DNA of 64,000 bases from positions 3,257,501-3,321,500 of the forward strand of contig JAIOJX010000001.1 in the NCBI GenBank assembly GCA_022376925.1, in the 5' to 3' direction. The position numbers were made by a program, and so were the translations under genes. Positions 47,061 to 58,935 of this stretch are shown here, in pieces (positions within the stretch are counted from its first letter, which is position 1; the number at the start of each line of letters is the position of its first letter). Origin of the DNA: Tragulus kanchil. Lineage: Eukaryota > Chordata > Mammalia > Artiodactyla > Tragulidae. Under the pieces are notes generated by a model. It ran no database searches, was not told the origin of the DNA, and saw nothing but the letters and a program-made list of their open reading frames with translations.

Positions 47061-47540
47061 TCTACACAGGCTTGGGTGCTGCTAATACTGAGTTGGTTGC
47101 CTTACAAGGTCCAGTAGAGGATTAGAGCTGTGGTTCTGGTGATCAGAGAAGAGATCTTAGCTGGAGCTAGAGGATTAGCAGTCATAGATACAAAGGTCAT
47201 CACTGAAGTCATAGAAGGTGGATGAGCTGGCCTAAGGAGAAGTTATCAGTACACCTTGCCCCATGTTTCCCAGCATGTGTACATCCATTCAATGAAAGAG
47301 CATTCAAGAGGACCACTCAGGGCAAATGTGTGATAAGGCGTGATGGTTACAGATGTTAGGGCAGCTGGGTCCCTGCCCTCAGCACACTCATAGAGTGCAA
47401 GGGAACACAGCAGAGTGCACAGCCAGCTTGAGTAATGCTTGATGGCTTAGAGTGCAGGCGGCTGTAGTGGAGTTGAAATGTGGTCCCAGAAGACAGAGAT
47501 AGAGCAATAGTGACTCTGTTCTCTGGTAGAATCCTTCAGA
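47061..47540. other. No gene seen
   Basis: Single-copy DNA with no recognised feature. Confidence 0.4.
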
Positions 47541-47965
47541 TAGATGATTTATTGACTGAATGATTGATAGATAGATAGATGAGAGATAGAGATAGACATA
47601 CATTTATTGCACAGAATTGGCTTACTCAATTTATTGCAGTCAATTAGAGACTCAATACTGGGGCTGGTTAGGCAAGTCTGATATCTATATGACAGCCCAT
47701 CAGGAAGACCAGGCTGGAAACTCTCAAACAGGAGCTGCTGCTAACATCCATAGAAGGGACTTCTTTCTCATGGATACCTCAGGTATTTTCTTGAGGCCTT
47801 TCAACTGATGGGCTAAGGCCCACATACATTATGAAGGGTGATCTTTATGTCAAGTTGACTAACCACTGATGTGAACCAAATCTACAAAACACGTTTGCAA
47901 CTACACTTAGTGTTTGACTGAATAATTGGGGCTATAGCCTGACCAAGCTGACACATAAAAGTGCC
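47541..47965. repeat. GATA tract and adjoining old repeat
   Basis: A short GATA-type simple repeat (about 47555-47600) is followed by sequence that resembles a known mammalian interspersed repeat: 'cacagaattggcttactcaa', 'aggcctttcaactgatgggc' and 'gaccaagctgacacataaaa'. Family not assigned. Confidence 0.5.
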
Positions 47966-47984
47966 CGTCAATCACAGTCCCTGT

Positions 47985-48260
47985 ATTAGGGACATTAAGG
48001 AGCTTTTATTCAACAAATATTGAGTGATCACCAGGCACTGAGCAAGCCAGATGCTAATCTCTGCCCTCATGGAGCTGACAACCCAGCCTGGTCTATGCAT
48101 TGGCAATTGTGCCCCATTAGGGATGTTTATCTTCTTTCTCCCCACTGGACTGTGAGCTCCATGCATCTCCAGACTTGCGGTCATGTGAGATTCTTCACCT
48201 TCCTCACCAGGGCTCAGCACAGAGACTAGCAGCTAAAAGATGCAAAGTAAGTTTTGAGAC
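47985..48260 (+). repeat. Old repeat and L2 3' end fragments
   Basis: About 48000-48090 ('caacaaatattgagtgatca', 'cctcatggagctgacaaccc') resembles the unnamed old family. About 48130-48250 ('ccactggactgtgagctcca', 'cagggctcagcacagagact') resembles the L2 3' end. Confidence 0.5.
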
Positions 48261-49049
48261 AATGAATTTGTCTCTGTGGCCATGAGAGAAAGTGTACATA
48301 TATCAAGTATGTTGACTAACAGCCCCTTTTGAACGATGGAATATTCAAGTGGTAGAGAGCCCCAGTGATCACTGTGGCACATTCCATTCCTTTGACATCA
48401 AATGGCCCATGTCCCTTAACACCATCTTTCCTTGGCCTGCTCTAGGAGCTTTTGTACAGCTGTCATTCTGTAGTAAGGCTCACCCGCCTCTGGACAACAG
48501 CCTCTGGAGTGCAGCCAAAGAAACTGAGCCTCTGGTCTGGGAATCCCACTTTGGAGATTACGATGTACCCCTTTGACCCAGGCCAGGCGTTTGCAGAGTC
48601 AACATATGCTTTGTTTAGCACTTACAACACACAGTGGGGAGGTCAGGGCCCCTTCAAAGAAAGACTAGACAAGCATTTTGCTCCATTGGTCTTTGAGCTT
48701 CAGGAAGGAATTGTGTAGTTGTTCCCTTCACAGAGAGTGCGAAATTGAGGAGCCAAGACCAGCATAGAGCCAACTAGGTCCTCAGCTGGTGGACCAAGTG
48801 CCAAGGCTCTTGTTTCAGGGGTACCTCACAAATTGGAGTAGAGGCAAGACAGCCTTTGCTGATCAGGAGCAGAGGTACAGTAGCCTCGAACCTCCAGGCT
48901 GGCAGAGAGCTCTAAAAGAACAGTACACATCCCAGTGCTGGTTGATAAGTACAGCAATAAGAGGAGGTCTCTAGGCCTATTTTAGCAATTTGACATGGCT
49001 GCAACAGAGAGAGGTGTGGTTTTGTCTTTTATAACATATCTATTGTCAT
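48261..49049. other. No gene seen
   Basis: Single-copy DNA with no recognised repeat or gene. Confidence 0.4.
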
Positions 49050-49249
49050 TTGGATGTGAAGCCTTGTCTGACTCTATGACCTCTTGGACTGTAGCCCTCC
49101 AGGCTCCTCTGTCCATGGGATTCTCCAAGCAAGAATACTGGAGTGGGTAGCCATTCCCTTCTACAGGGTATCTTCCCAACCTAGGGATCCAACTCATGTC
49201 TTCTGCATTCACAGGCAGGTTCTTTACCACTGAGACACCTGGAAGCCCT
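49050..49249 (-). mobile_element. Bov-tA SINE, reverse
   Basis: 'ccttgtctgactctatgacc', 'ctccaagcaagaatactgga', 'gcattcacaggcaggttctt' and 'gagacacctggaagccc'. More diverged than the other Bov-tA copies. Confidence 0.92.
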
Positions 49250-49284
49250 TTATAAAGTATACATTGAGACAAAGTAGAAATTGA

Positions 49285-49440
49285 AAAACTAGTCTTTCCA
49301 TCCCAGAGAGTTTGAAAAGCACTGCTCTAAACTACTGGCTCCCCAGCCTAGGGCTGGACTCAGCAGGGTAGGAACTGGCATCTGTGTTTTTAACCCACCC
49401 CAAGAGCGTCTCAAGTCTGCTTGTGAACCAGCGGGCCAGT
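49285..49440 (+). mobile_element. MER5-like fragment
   Basis: 'gtttgaaaagcactgctcta' and 'ggcatctgtgtttttaaccc' resemble a MER5-type hAT element. Weak and diverged. Confidence 0.45.
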
Positions 49441-49639
49441 GGTACAGAATTACCTCCACCCCAAACACGTGTTCAACCTCCACTTTCCTGTGGCCACACA
49501 ACCGCTCCTTGTATGCTTCCAGGGCTGAGGAAGGTACCCATTCTGATGTCGTGGCCCTGACCTTGAAAAAGTGCTTACTCAGGTGGAGCTGGATTGCCGA
49601 TCAGTAGCTGGGCCCCATGAGACTGCACTGGAGTGATGT

Positions 49640-49900
49640 CAGTGGTCATAGGGTGCCTGTGCCAAGTCTCTTCACTCTGCTGCTCAGGCTGAACCTCCAT
49701 TTAGAATCCCAGCTCCTCTTCAAGGAAGCGTTGCTGTGTGCACCCCTCCTGCACCTGCAGAGTCTGCTGCTAGTTTCCTCACTGCAGTCACCATGTCCTT
49801 TTCTCCCTCCTTCTGACCCATGTTCCCAGCTTGCCTGCTGGAGTGAGGGAGAACTTGCTGTGTTAAGATCCATTCAACTGCAATATCACGGGCACTGAGT
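49640..49900 (+). repeat. Possible L2 3' fragment
   Basis: The 'cctcttcaaggaagcgttgc' block and the following C/T-rich sequence suggest the L2 3' region. Weak. Confidence 0.35.
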
Positions 49901-50144
49901 TGCCATGGCCACCCCTGCAATGTCCCCACATTTGGCTCTAAAACTACTTCCATTGTCTTCCAAACCATCCTCTGTTTTAACCGTAGCCTCCCAACTATGC
50001 TTGATAACCTCTCTTGAAATGCCTATTGGTCTTCAGATCTCACTCCTTCAAAGTAATTCTGGCTAAGTTGCCCACTCACCTTGTCCATCTGGGTGGAGAC
50101 TAAGTGGCAAGTATTTGTGCTTTGGAGGCTGAGTTGTCTATGGT

Positions 50145-50300
50145 CTCTGAACACTGTATTAGCATGGTATAGTAATCACAGTCTAGGACAGAGGCTCAGA
50201 AAGCACGGGGTCAAGTCCCACCATCTGACTAACTCACTGTACATCTCTGGAAACCCCTACCCTTCTCTAAGCCTTGGTGAACGCATTCATAAAATGGAGT
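50145..50300 (+). repeat. MIR fragment, forward
   Basis: 'atgactaact'-type head is degraded, but 'ggggtcaagtcccaccatct' and 'gcattcataaaatggagttg' are in MIR order. Confidence 0.55.
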
Positions 50301-50469
50301 TGGCTTCATCAGGGGTTTCCTTAAACCCCTGATGGTTTGAATAAGCTTTATCATGGTTAAAGTATTGGTTGCATAAAGAGTACCACTCCTCAGGACCCAA
50401 GAGGAAAGATATCTTCCCATTCTGTCAATGCCAAGAACTTGTTTATATATGAATTATGAAAAGAAGAAA

Positions 50470-51295
50470 TTGACAGAATAAAGGCCTTGAAAAGAGCAAA
50501 GAGAAAGACCTGTCATGCTAGATATTAAGGTACAATACAAAGTTAAAACAATTTTTTAAAAGCAATATATACTGGTGTAGGAAAAAAAGAAAAACAGATC
50601 CCAAGGGAAATAACAGAGATTTTATATATAAATATATATATATATATATTAAAGTTGGAACCACAAATGAATAAGCAAAAGAAAACATTTTTAAGTAAAT
50701 AGTGCTGAAAAAAAATGGCTACATTTCTACTTCACACCACAAATAAAAAGTGATTTCTGATGGACTAAAAGACCTAAATATAAAAGGTAAAACTAAAAAG
50801 ATATTGAAAGAAAACGTACAATACCTTTAGGTCTCGGAGAGGACAAGCATCAGATTGAAAATAAAACCATCAATCCATAGAAATTTATAGGTTCGATTAA
50901 ATAAAAGTAAGGATTTATATTCATAAAATGATGTCATTGGGAATAAAAAGATGGATGACCAAGAGGTGAATGTATTTGTGATGCCTAAAACTGAACCAAC
51001 AAAAGCGCATCATTCAGAAAGAAGACAGTAGCTCAAATTAACAAACAAAAAAAAGAAAAGAAAAAACAGAGAAAGCATTTAAACAAGCAATTTACATAAT
51101 AACCAATAAAACTGGGAAAAAGATACCTGAACTTACTAGTAATCAAAGATACGCAAATTGGGAAAGACAGTAAGATTCTCTTAGCCTGTATCCATTTGGC
51201 AAGTATTAGAAAGTTCAAAAATACCAGGTGTCAGCAAGGACTAGATGACGCCAGAGACCCTGTGCCTTCCTGGTGGAACTATAAACTGAGCTACA
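50470..51295 (+). mobile_element. Old L1 ORF2 fragment, forward
   Basis: A-rich sequence with 'ctgatggactaaaagaccta', 'aaagatattgaaagaaaacg', 'gtaatcaaagatacgcaaat' and 'ccttcctggtggaactataa', in the order of the 3' half of L1 ORF2. Riddled with stops. A TA-rich microsatellite sits at about 50622-50650. Confidence 0.75.
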
Positions 51296-51895
51296 TTTTT
51301 AAAATTAAATTTTATTAGACTATAGTTGATTTACAATGCTGTGTTAGTTTCAGGTGTACAGCAAAGTGAATCAGTTATACATATATCTACTCTTTTTCTG
51401 TTTTACTTCTTTTTTTAAGTTGATTTTACTTTTTATGTTTACAGAGTTTTGTTGTTTACAGATATGTATAATCCCAGATTGGTACATACATCTACTCTTA
51501 TTTTAAGATTCTTTCCCCATATAGATCATTACAGAATATTGAGTAGAGCTCCCTGTGCTATAGGGTAGGTGCTTATTGGTTATCTATTTTATACATAGTA
51601 GTGTGTTTATGTCAGTACCAATCTTCCAATTTATCTCTCCCTCTTAGACCTTGAAAGTGTTAGTTGCTCAGTCATGTCCTCTTTGCAGCCCCATGGACCA
51701 TATTAGCCATAAGTTTATTATCTATATTTGTATCTCTATTTCTGTTTTTTACTGAGTTCTTTTGTAGCCTATTTTCAGATTCCACATATAAGTGACATCA
51801 TATGATATTTGTCTTTCTCTGTCTGACTCACTTCACTCAGTCTGATCATCTCTAGGTTCAATCATGTTGCTGCAAATGGCACTGTTTTGTTCTTT
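51296..51895 (-). mobile_element. L1 3' end, reverse, with a small Bov-tA fragment
   Basis: 'attagactatagttgattta', 'aatattgagtagagctccct', 'ctctaggttcaatcatgttg' and 'tgcaaatggcactgttttgt' are antisense L1 3' sequence. Within it, about 51655-51702 ('gttagttgctcagtcatgtc', 'gccccatggacc') is a short Bov-tA tail fragment. Confidence 0.85.
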
Positions 51896-51899
51896 TTTG

Positions 51900-52708
51900 A
51901 CCTACCCTTTTGGAAAGCAAACCAACAGGGCTTAGTAGCATTAAGTACACGTGCACTCTATGATTCACTGAGCCCACATCTGGGGGCCTATCCCAAGGCA
52001 GGTACCTTTGGAACATGTCCAAGGAGGGCCACTGGGGTGCTGCATGAAACTGGGGACAGGCCATTTTTCCGTTCCCCAGGAGAATGGATAGTGTAAATAG
52101 AACTCTAAGCAGCATTTTGAAGTAGCCAGATGTATGTGCAACATGGACTGATCTCACAATTATAGTCTTTTTTTTTTAAAGCAAGAAACAGGACAAGATT
52201 TATAGCACAATAATATTTATGCAAATTAAGCACACATACACAAAACAACACTATATTTTACAAGAACACATACATATTCAGAGATGCATCTCTAATATAT
52301 TAGAGTGGGTGTCCATGGAAGAGGGGAAAGGAGGTGAGGTTCTGAAATAAAGGAGAAAAGACATAAAAGGAGAATGGGTCCTCGCATACCCCATAGGTGA
52401 TTCTAGTAACCAGCCTTGAAATGAGACATGGATTTAATTGAACTCTCTGCACCTGAAGTCCGCAAATAAGTCCCAGTAATCATGTTTTCTAAGGGAAAAG
52501 AAAGGACAGGAGAATTAGATGAAAGAAAGAAAAGAGGGATGGATGCTTCATGAATGCAAAATTTGCTTTTGGGTTGATCAGAATGTTCTAGAACTAAATG
52601 AGGATAATGTTTCTATAACACCATGAATGTATTAAATGCTAATGAATTGTATACTTTAAAATCACTAATTCATGATGAATTCCATGTTATGTGAATTTTA
52701 CCACAACA
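51900..52708 (+). mobile_element. Old L1 (L1M type) 3' end, forward
   Basis: 'gtgcactctatgattcactg', 'acaggacaagatttatagca', 'gaatgttctagaactaaatg' and 'atgtgaattttaccacaaca' follow the 3' end of an old L1. Together with 50470-51295 it may be one element split by the reverse L1. Confidence 0.65.
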
Positions 52709-52879
52709 CAGACAAAAGAGAGTGGGGAGGAAGAGCAGAGAGAGAGACGAAGCAGCCATTCAGAGCCGCCTAGGGCACAGTCCACTCCCTTCCACTCTTC
52801 TTGCCACAACCCTGGCTCCAGTCCACTCGCACTCAAGACCAGGTGTCCCACTGCAATGCAAGGGCCTTTGGGGCCTGGG

Positions 52880-53080
52880 TTGGGGCCTGTACACATTGGC
52901 ATTGATGGCAGTGCCCTGGGCTGGGGGCAGAATGCCTGGATTCCGGCCCCAGCTTGGCCAGTGCCTCCTTGGGTAGCTAGTCCTGACTCTGTTTACCTTG
53001 AGGGCCATTGTGAAGCTTGAATGCCCAGCAGAGTGCTATGCTGATGTGAAGGATTATTGGAATATTTATGACCATGACAA
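52880..53080 (+). repeat. MIR fragment, forward
   Basis: 'aatgcctggattccggcccc', 'tagtcctgactctgtttacc' and 'tgaagcttgaatgcccagca' fit a forward MIR. Diverged. Confidence 0.5.
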
Positions 53081-53195
53081 ATTGCTCACAAGGCAATTTC
53101 CTCTCCCTTATTCTTTCCTGACATGGCGGCCATTTTCCATTTCCTTGACTTTAAGGATGCAGTATCGAACTCCTTACCCTCTTCCCCAGGGCTTG

Positions 53196-55514
53196 CCAAA
53201 AATTTGGTCATTCTCCTGATGTCAAATTAAAACAACAACTGACAGGCATGCCATTCAGGGGCGTGGTCAGAAGCCAGAGCTCAGAGTTCATCCCTCAGAC
53301 ACAGGACAGAGCCCCCAGCCTACAGCAGGTTCACATTCATGCACCGTGCTGCATGCCCAGGGAGCTTCATGGTCACCCTGCATGGAGGGGCCAGCTCTGG
53401 TAGAGCAGGACACTTCTAGGCTGTAGGACAAGCTGCTGAGAGGTGTTGAGATAGTTCCTTTCTTTAGACAGGTTGCCGGCAGCTCTGTATTTGTTTGGAG
53501 GCCGCTGCAGTTCCCTCACTGGTATTGGTGGGGCTCAGGGTGCTTAGGAATGCAGCCCTCCCCAGGATCTTGGTGTTCAAGCTCAGCACCTTTGGTCAGG
53601 GAAGATCAGGACTGGAGTTGGTAATACTACCATTTCTAATGCAGGCTTCCCTTACTAGAGATGCCCAGTCCTGTTCTTTTAGTTCTTTCCCTAATTCTCA
53701 TGGACAAGGTTATTCCCTGCTTCCTTGGTCTTCACAGAGACTATTCATTGAGCCCCTGCCAGGTGCCAAGCACCGTGCCTGGACCGGGGAGTAAAAAGTG
53801 ATCAAGATGTGGTCTCACACTCAAAGAGCTGGCAGTCTAGTTAGAAGAGAGACAGAAGTCACTCAAAGGGAGAGATGAAGGAGGGAAATAGAAACAAGCA
53901 GGGCTGGCTGGAAAATTAAGATGGGTGATGGAACAGGGTGGCTAAATGGCCCCTTTAGAAAGGGTGGCCGAGCATGGTGGCATTTAAGCTGAGAACTGAA
54001 TGTCAAGAGGGAGCTAGTAATATACAGACTGAGGGACGGAGGATGCACGCAACAGGAACAGCAAGTGATTAAGCAAACATTACAGAACCTCTGCTACCAC
54101 GAAACACAGATAAAACACACAATGCCTTGGGCGAAGTACCCTGCCGCCCAGCTTGTAGCGGAGATGAAAAGAAAACAACAGGCAAAAGCCACCACTTCCC
54201 AGAGCTTTGGAGATTGGCCCCCTCGGGTTTGCTTTTTCATTCATCCAGTTGCTTCTGCTGGACGAGAACTCAGAGTGCCAGAGCCCTGGCTCCCCAACAG
54301 GAGGTCCCTTGACACAGCTGGCCAAGGAGACATGGAAGTAATAGACCTGTGTTCCAAAATTTGGTCATTCTCCTGATGTCAAATTAAAACAACAACTGAC
54401 AGGCATGCCATTCAGGGGCGTGGTCAGAAGCCAGAGCTCAGAGTTCATCCCTCAGACACAGGACAGAGCCCCCAGCCTACAGCAGGTTCACATTCATGCA
54501 CCGTGCTGCATGCCCAGGGAGCTTCATGGTCACCCTGCATGGAGGGGCCAGCTCTGGTAGAGCAGGACACTTCTAGGCTGTAGGACAAGCTGCTGAGAGG
54601 TGTTGAGATAGTTCCTTTCTTTAGACAGGTTGCCGGCAGCTCTGTATTTGTTTGGAGGCCGCTGCAGTTCCCTCACTGGTATTGGTGGGGCTCAGGGTGC
54701 TTAGGAATGCAGCCCTCCCCAGGATCTTGGTGTTCAAGCTCAGCACCTTTGGTCAGGGAAGATCAGGACTGGAGTTGGTAATACTACCATTTCTAATGCA
54801 GGCTTCCCTTACTAGAGATGCCCAGTCCTGTTCTTTTAGTTCTTTCCCTAATTCTCATGGACAAGGTTATTCCCTGCTTCCTTGGTCTTCACAGAGACTA
54901 TTCATTGAGCCCCTGCCAGGTGCCAAGCACCGTGCCTGGACCGGGGAGTAAAAAGTGATCAAGATGTGGTCTCACACTCAAAGAGCTGGCAGTCTAGTTA
55001 GAAGAGAGACAGAAGTCACTCAAAGGGAGAGATGAAGGAGGGAAATAGAAACAAGCAGGGCTGGCTGGAAAATTAAGATGGGTGATGGAACAGGGTGGCT
55101 AAATGGCCCCTTTAGAAAGGGTGGCCGAGCATGGTGGCATTTAAGCTGAGAACTGAATGTCAAGAGGGAGCTAGTAATATACAGACTGAGGGACGGAGGA
55201 TGCACGCAACAGGAACAGCAAGTGATTAAGCAAACATTACAGAACCTCTGCTACCACGAAACACAGATAAAACACACAATGCCTTGGGCGAAGTACCCTG
55301 CCGCCCAGCTTGTAGCGGAGATGAAAAGAAAACAACAGGCAAAAGCCACCACTTCCCAGAGCTTTGGAGATTGGCCCCCTCGGGTTTGCTTTTTCATTCA
55401 TCCAGTTGCTTCTGCTGGACGAGAACTCAGAGTGCCAGAGCCCTGGCTCCCCCAAAAGGAGGTCCCTTGACACAGCTGGCCAAGGAGACATGGAAGTAAT
55501 AGACCTGTGTTCCA
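53196..55514. repeat. Direct tandem duplication 13, offset 1157 bp
   Basis: The left copy is 53196-54356 and the right copy 54354-55514, joined at shared 'tccaaaa'-type sequence. This is the largest unit in the window. The bodies are near identical; one difference is 'ccccaacagg' against 'cccccaaaagg' near 54290 and 55450. A 99-codon frame is kept in both copies only because the copies match. Confidence 0.94.
53735..54050 (+). repeat. Old unnamed repeat fragment (copied at about 54892-55207; part again at 56200-56305)
   Basis: 'ttcattgagcccctgccagg', 'caaagagctggcagtctagt' and 'catttaagctgagaactgaa' match the head of the unnamed old family. Confidence 0.5.
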
Positions 55515-57299
55515 GCCATGACTCGGCTACTTACTCACCACGCATCAGTGACGAATGACTTAATGCCCTGCACCTTGGCTACTGTGTGTGCAAAACTGGG
55601 AAATCAGCTTGTTGAGTTAACGAGAGGCTTCAGTGAAACCATATATGTATTAATACAATGCCTGAAGAAAAACGCACCCTGATAAGCCAATATTACCACA
55701 GCCAAAAGACCATGGAAATATGTTACTCTGCTTGATATGGCCCGAGCCTCAGGCTTGCCGAGTGTCACCCTAGATTTGTCTCTGGCTCCAGTGTTTGGAT
55801 GCCCTGACGTAGGGACCTAGTTGGCCCTCAGTGTCCCCTGTACAAGAGGTTTGAGACCGTGCTTGTGCAAGCAACCCACCCTCACTCCCTTGGGCCCTTC
55901 TGGAGTTCCTGGAAGGCTGTCGCCCCTGTCCTCCAGCAGGCCTTGGCGCAAAGACAGAAATCCATAGCTAAGTCTGCAGAGGCGCCCCTGGGCCTGGGGG
56001 GCTGTTGCTGTTAAGGGCAGAATCCTTGTGTGACTGGGAATGTACTTGTGTGGGTCCATGGTTTTTTCTGTTCTGATGCTGGGCTCAGGACTGGGTTGTT
56101 CTGGTGTCCCCGCCGCCTTCAGGAATCCCTCCTTCCCCTCCACCCCCTTTATGATGAGCAGCAAAACCGTGGCCTCCAAGGAGTCTTCCCCAGCTGCCCA
56201 ATGGCCCCTTTAGAAAGGGTGGCCGAGCATGGTGGCATTTAAGCTGAGAACTGAATGTCAAGAGGGAGCTAGTAATATACAGACTGAGGGACGGAGGATG
56301 CACGCAACAGGAACAGCAAGTGATTAAGCAAACATTACAGAACCTCTGCTACCACGAAACACAGATAAAACACACAATGCCTTGGGCGAAGTACCCTGCC
56401 GCCCAGCTTGTAGCGGAGATGAAAAGAAAACAACAGGCAAAAGCCACCACTTCCCAGAGCTTTGGAGATTGGCCCCCTCGGGTTTGCTTTTTCATTCATC
56501 CAGTTGCTTCTGCTGGACGAGAACTCAGAGTGCCAGAGCCCTGGCTCCCCAACAGGAGGTCCCTTGACACAGCTGGCCAAGGAGACATGGAAGTAATAGA
56601 CCTGTGTTCCAGCCATGACTCGGCTACTTACTCACCACGCATCAGTGACGAATGACTTAATGCCCTGCACCTTGGCTACTGTGTGTGCAAAACTGGGAAA
56701 TCAGCTTGTTGAGTTAACGAGAGGCTTCAGTGAAACCATATATGTATTAATACAATGCCTGAAGAAAAACGCACCCTGATAAGCCAATATTACCACAGCC
56801 AAAAGACCATGGAAATATGTTACTCTGCTTGATATGGCCCGAGCCTCAGGCTTGCCGAGTGTCACCCTAGATTTGTCTCTGGCTCCAGTGTTTGGATGCC
56901 CTGAACGTAGGGACCTAGTTGGCCCTCAGTGTCCCCTGTACAAGAGGTTTGAGACCGTGCTTGTGCAAGCAACCCACCCTCACTCCCTTGGGCCCTTCTG
57001 GAGTTCCTGGAAGGCTGTCGCCCCTGTCCTCCAGCAGGCCTTGGCGCAAAGACAGAAATCCATAGCTAAGTCTGCAGAGGCGCCCCTGGGCCTGGGGGGC
57101 TGTTGCTGTTAAGGGCAGAATCCTTGTGTGACTGGGAATGTACTTGTGTGGGTCCATGGTTTTTTCTGTTCTGATGCTGGGCTCAGGACTGGGTTGTTCT
57201 GGTGTCCCCGCCGCCTTCAGGAATCCCTCCTTCCCCTCCACCCCCTTTATGATGAGCAGCAAAAGCCGTGGCCTCCAAGGAGTCTTCCCCAGCTGCCCA
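55102..57299. repeat. Direct tandem duplication 14, offset 1098 bp
   Basis: The left copy is 55102-56199 and the right copy 56200-57299. It overlaps duplication 13, so about 410 bases starting 'aatggcccctttagaaag' occur three times (about 53946, 55102, 56200). The left copy has single-base losses towards its right end ('ctgacgtag' for 'ctgaacgtag', 'aaaaccgtgg' for 'aaaagccgtgg'). Confidence 0.94.
55505..55680 (+). repeat. MIR fragment, forward (copied at about 56603-56778)
   Basis: 'actcggctacttactcacca' and 'gtgcaaaactgggaaatcag' are in MIR order. The second copy is from duplication 14. Confidence 0.55.
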
Positions 57300-57509
57300 T
57301 GGCCGGATGGGAGCAGATGGACAGAGCGGCAAATTGGACGGAGTCAGAGGATGAGGCAAGTTGGAAATGGAGGTCTGAGACATGGGCCTTGGGGCTGAGA
57401 GACCCAAGAGGGGCAATGGGCAGCTTAGGATACAGTTGATGGGCAAGGGTGGCTAGGCCCTTATAGGAAGACTGGAATGGAGGGCCATCCACCCAAGGGA
57501 GGCTCCGGA
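57300..57509. other. No gene seen
   Basis: Purine-rich, possibly an old repeat fragment ('gatggacagagcggcaaatt'). Nothing else is supported. Confidence 0.35.
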
Positions 57510-57719
57510 AAGTGAAAGCGTTAGTCACTCAGTCATGTCCGACTCTTAGCCCCTATGGACTGTAGCCTGCCAGCTTCTCTGTCCATGGAATTCTCCAGGC
57601 AAGAATACTGGAGTGGATTACCATTCCTTTCTCCAGGGGATCTTCCCAACCCAGGGATTGAACCCAGGTCTTCCACCCTGCAGGCAGACTCTTTACCATC
57701 TGAGCCACCAGGGAAGCCC
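57510..57719 (-). mobile_element. Bov-tA SINE, reverse
   Basis: 'gcgttagtcactcagtcatg', 'ccaggcaagaatactggagt', 'gattgaacccaggtcttcca' and head complement 'gagccaccagggaagccc'. A well-preserved copy. Confidence 0.95.
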
Positions 57720-58080
57720 AGGGAGGTTCCTAGAGGAAGACAAAAGGGCCATCCTGCCCGAGATCTACTGCAGCTCACTGATGTCCCTGCACAGACGGCT
57801 CGGCCCTGGGAGTGTGCATCAGCAGCAACTCCCACTGGGGCCACATGGACTAGGAACCCACTAAAACCTAGCAACCTTCATGGATCCCCTTCACCGTTGT
57901 CCAGCATCAGCTGCCCCATGCGACTTGTCAGCTCTGGGCTGGTCTCCCCCTCCTGCCTGACTCCCAGGGCTTGCTCTTTCCTCTGCATCCCAATGAGTGT
58001 CCCCATTCTTTTCCCTGAGGCAGTACTTAGGGCAGTTAGGGGAGGAGGGTGAGACTCTGCTGCTCCCAGGATCCTGCCAC
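57720..58080. other. No gene seen
   Basis: Moderately GC-rich single-copy DNA between the SINE and the purine tract. Confidence 0.4.
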
Positions 58081-58690
58081 TTGGTAGAAAGGGCAGGGAG
58101 GGGTTCAAGAAACCAGAAGGGAGAGACCAAGAAGCTCAAGGGGAGGAGAAGGAGCTGGAGGGGCAGCTTAGGGGAGAGAAGAAAGATGAAGAGAACTTGA
58201 TGGTGGGGGGGAGAGTGTGAGGAGGAAAGCAGGCACAATGGACAACAGAGGAAGCAGCACAGAGCAGCAGAGGAGAGGGGTGGAGGGGAGAGGCTGGGAA
58301 ACGAGGGCAGAGAGCTGCTGAAAGAGTGACCAGAGGCCAGCAGATGGGGGAAAGGGCTATGAGGACAGTGATGAGGTGAGGGATAAGGGAGGGGTGGAAA
58401 GGAGGAAAAGGAGGAGAAGCAGAGAACAGGAAAGTAAGGAGTGGAGAGCAGCCCTGGGAGAGACAAAGAAGGAGGGGGAAGGAAGGCAAAGTGGGGAGAG
58501 GAAAGGAAGGAGAAAGAAGGAGCAAAAGGGAGGCAGAGAAAGGGCTGGAAGGTGGAGAGACAGCAACAGAGCTACTGAGGGAGAAAGAAGAGAGGATCTG
58601 GCAGAAGCCAGGAGGGAGGCAACAGAGAGGAGACCTAAGAAAGAGAGATCCTGGAGAGAAAGCCAAGGAGGGTTAAAGGCAGGGGAGGAT
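58081..58690. repeat. Purine-rich tract, about 600 bp
   Basis: The plus strand is dominated by A and G (GGAGA, GAAGG, AGGAGG words) over about 600 bp, with only scattered pyrimidines. It keeps long open frames on both strands (for example Lys/Arg/Glu/Gly-rich on the plus strand and Ser/Leu/Pro-rich on the minus strand) purely because of composition. Not called as a gene. Confidence 0.85.
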
Positions 58691-58935
58691 CACTCCAGGG
58701 GGCACCCGGGACCTGGGTGTGAGGGATGACCGGCCAAGCCTGTGGAGACCCATGGCAGAGAGGACACGGCCACAGCGCTCGGCCAGGCTCCCAGGAGACA
58801 GTGAAGTCAGCACACCTGCCAACACTCTCTCCACTCCAGACACTTGTGCCACCCCTCCCCGCAGGGTGCGCAGGCGGTGGGGAGGGGGCGCCGCTCAGTG
58901 TGCTGGCTGCCAGCCCGTGGCCTGAGTCACCAGAA

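Noticed and set aside
491..57299. Regularly sized repeats as a CRISPR-like or satellite array
   Set aside because: Each duplicated unit has a different sequence and occurs in only two or three copies. There is no constant repeat with variable spacers, and the host is a mammal.
53196..57299. A recently expanded gene family
   Set aside because: The three copies differ only by small indels placed near contig-end-like positions, and no gene is present in them.
58136..58729. Open frames of 176-191 codons on the minus strand and 117 on the plus strand
   Set aside because: They come from the purine-rich tract, which lacks stop codons by composition. The predicted peptides are simple Ser/Leu/Pro or Arg/Glu/Gly sequences.
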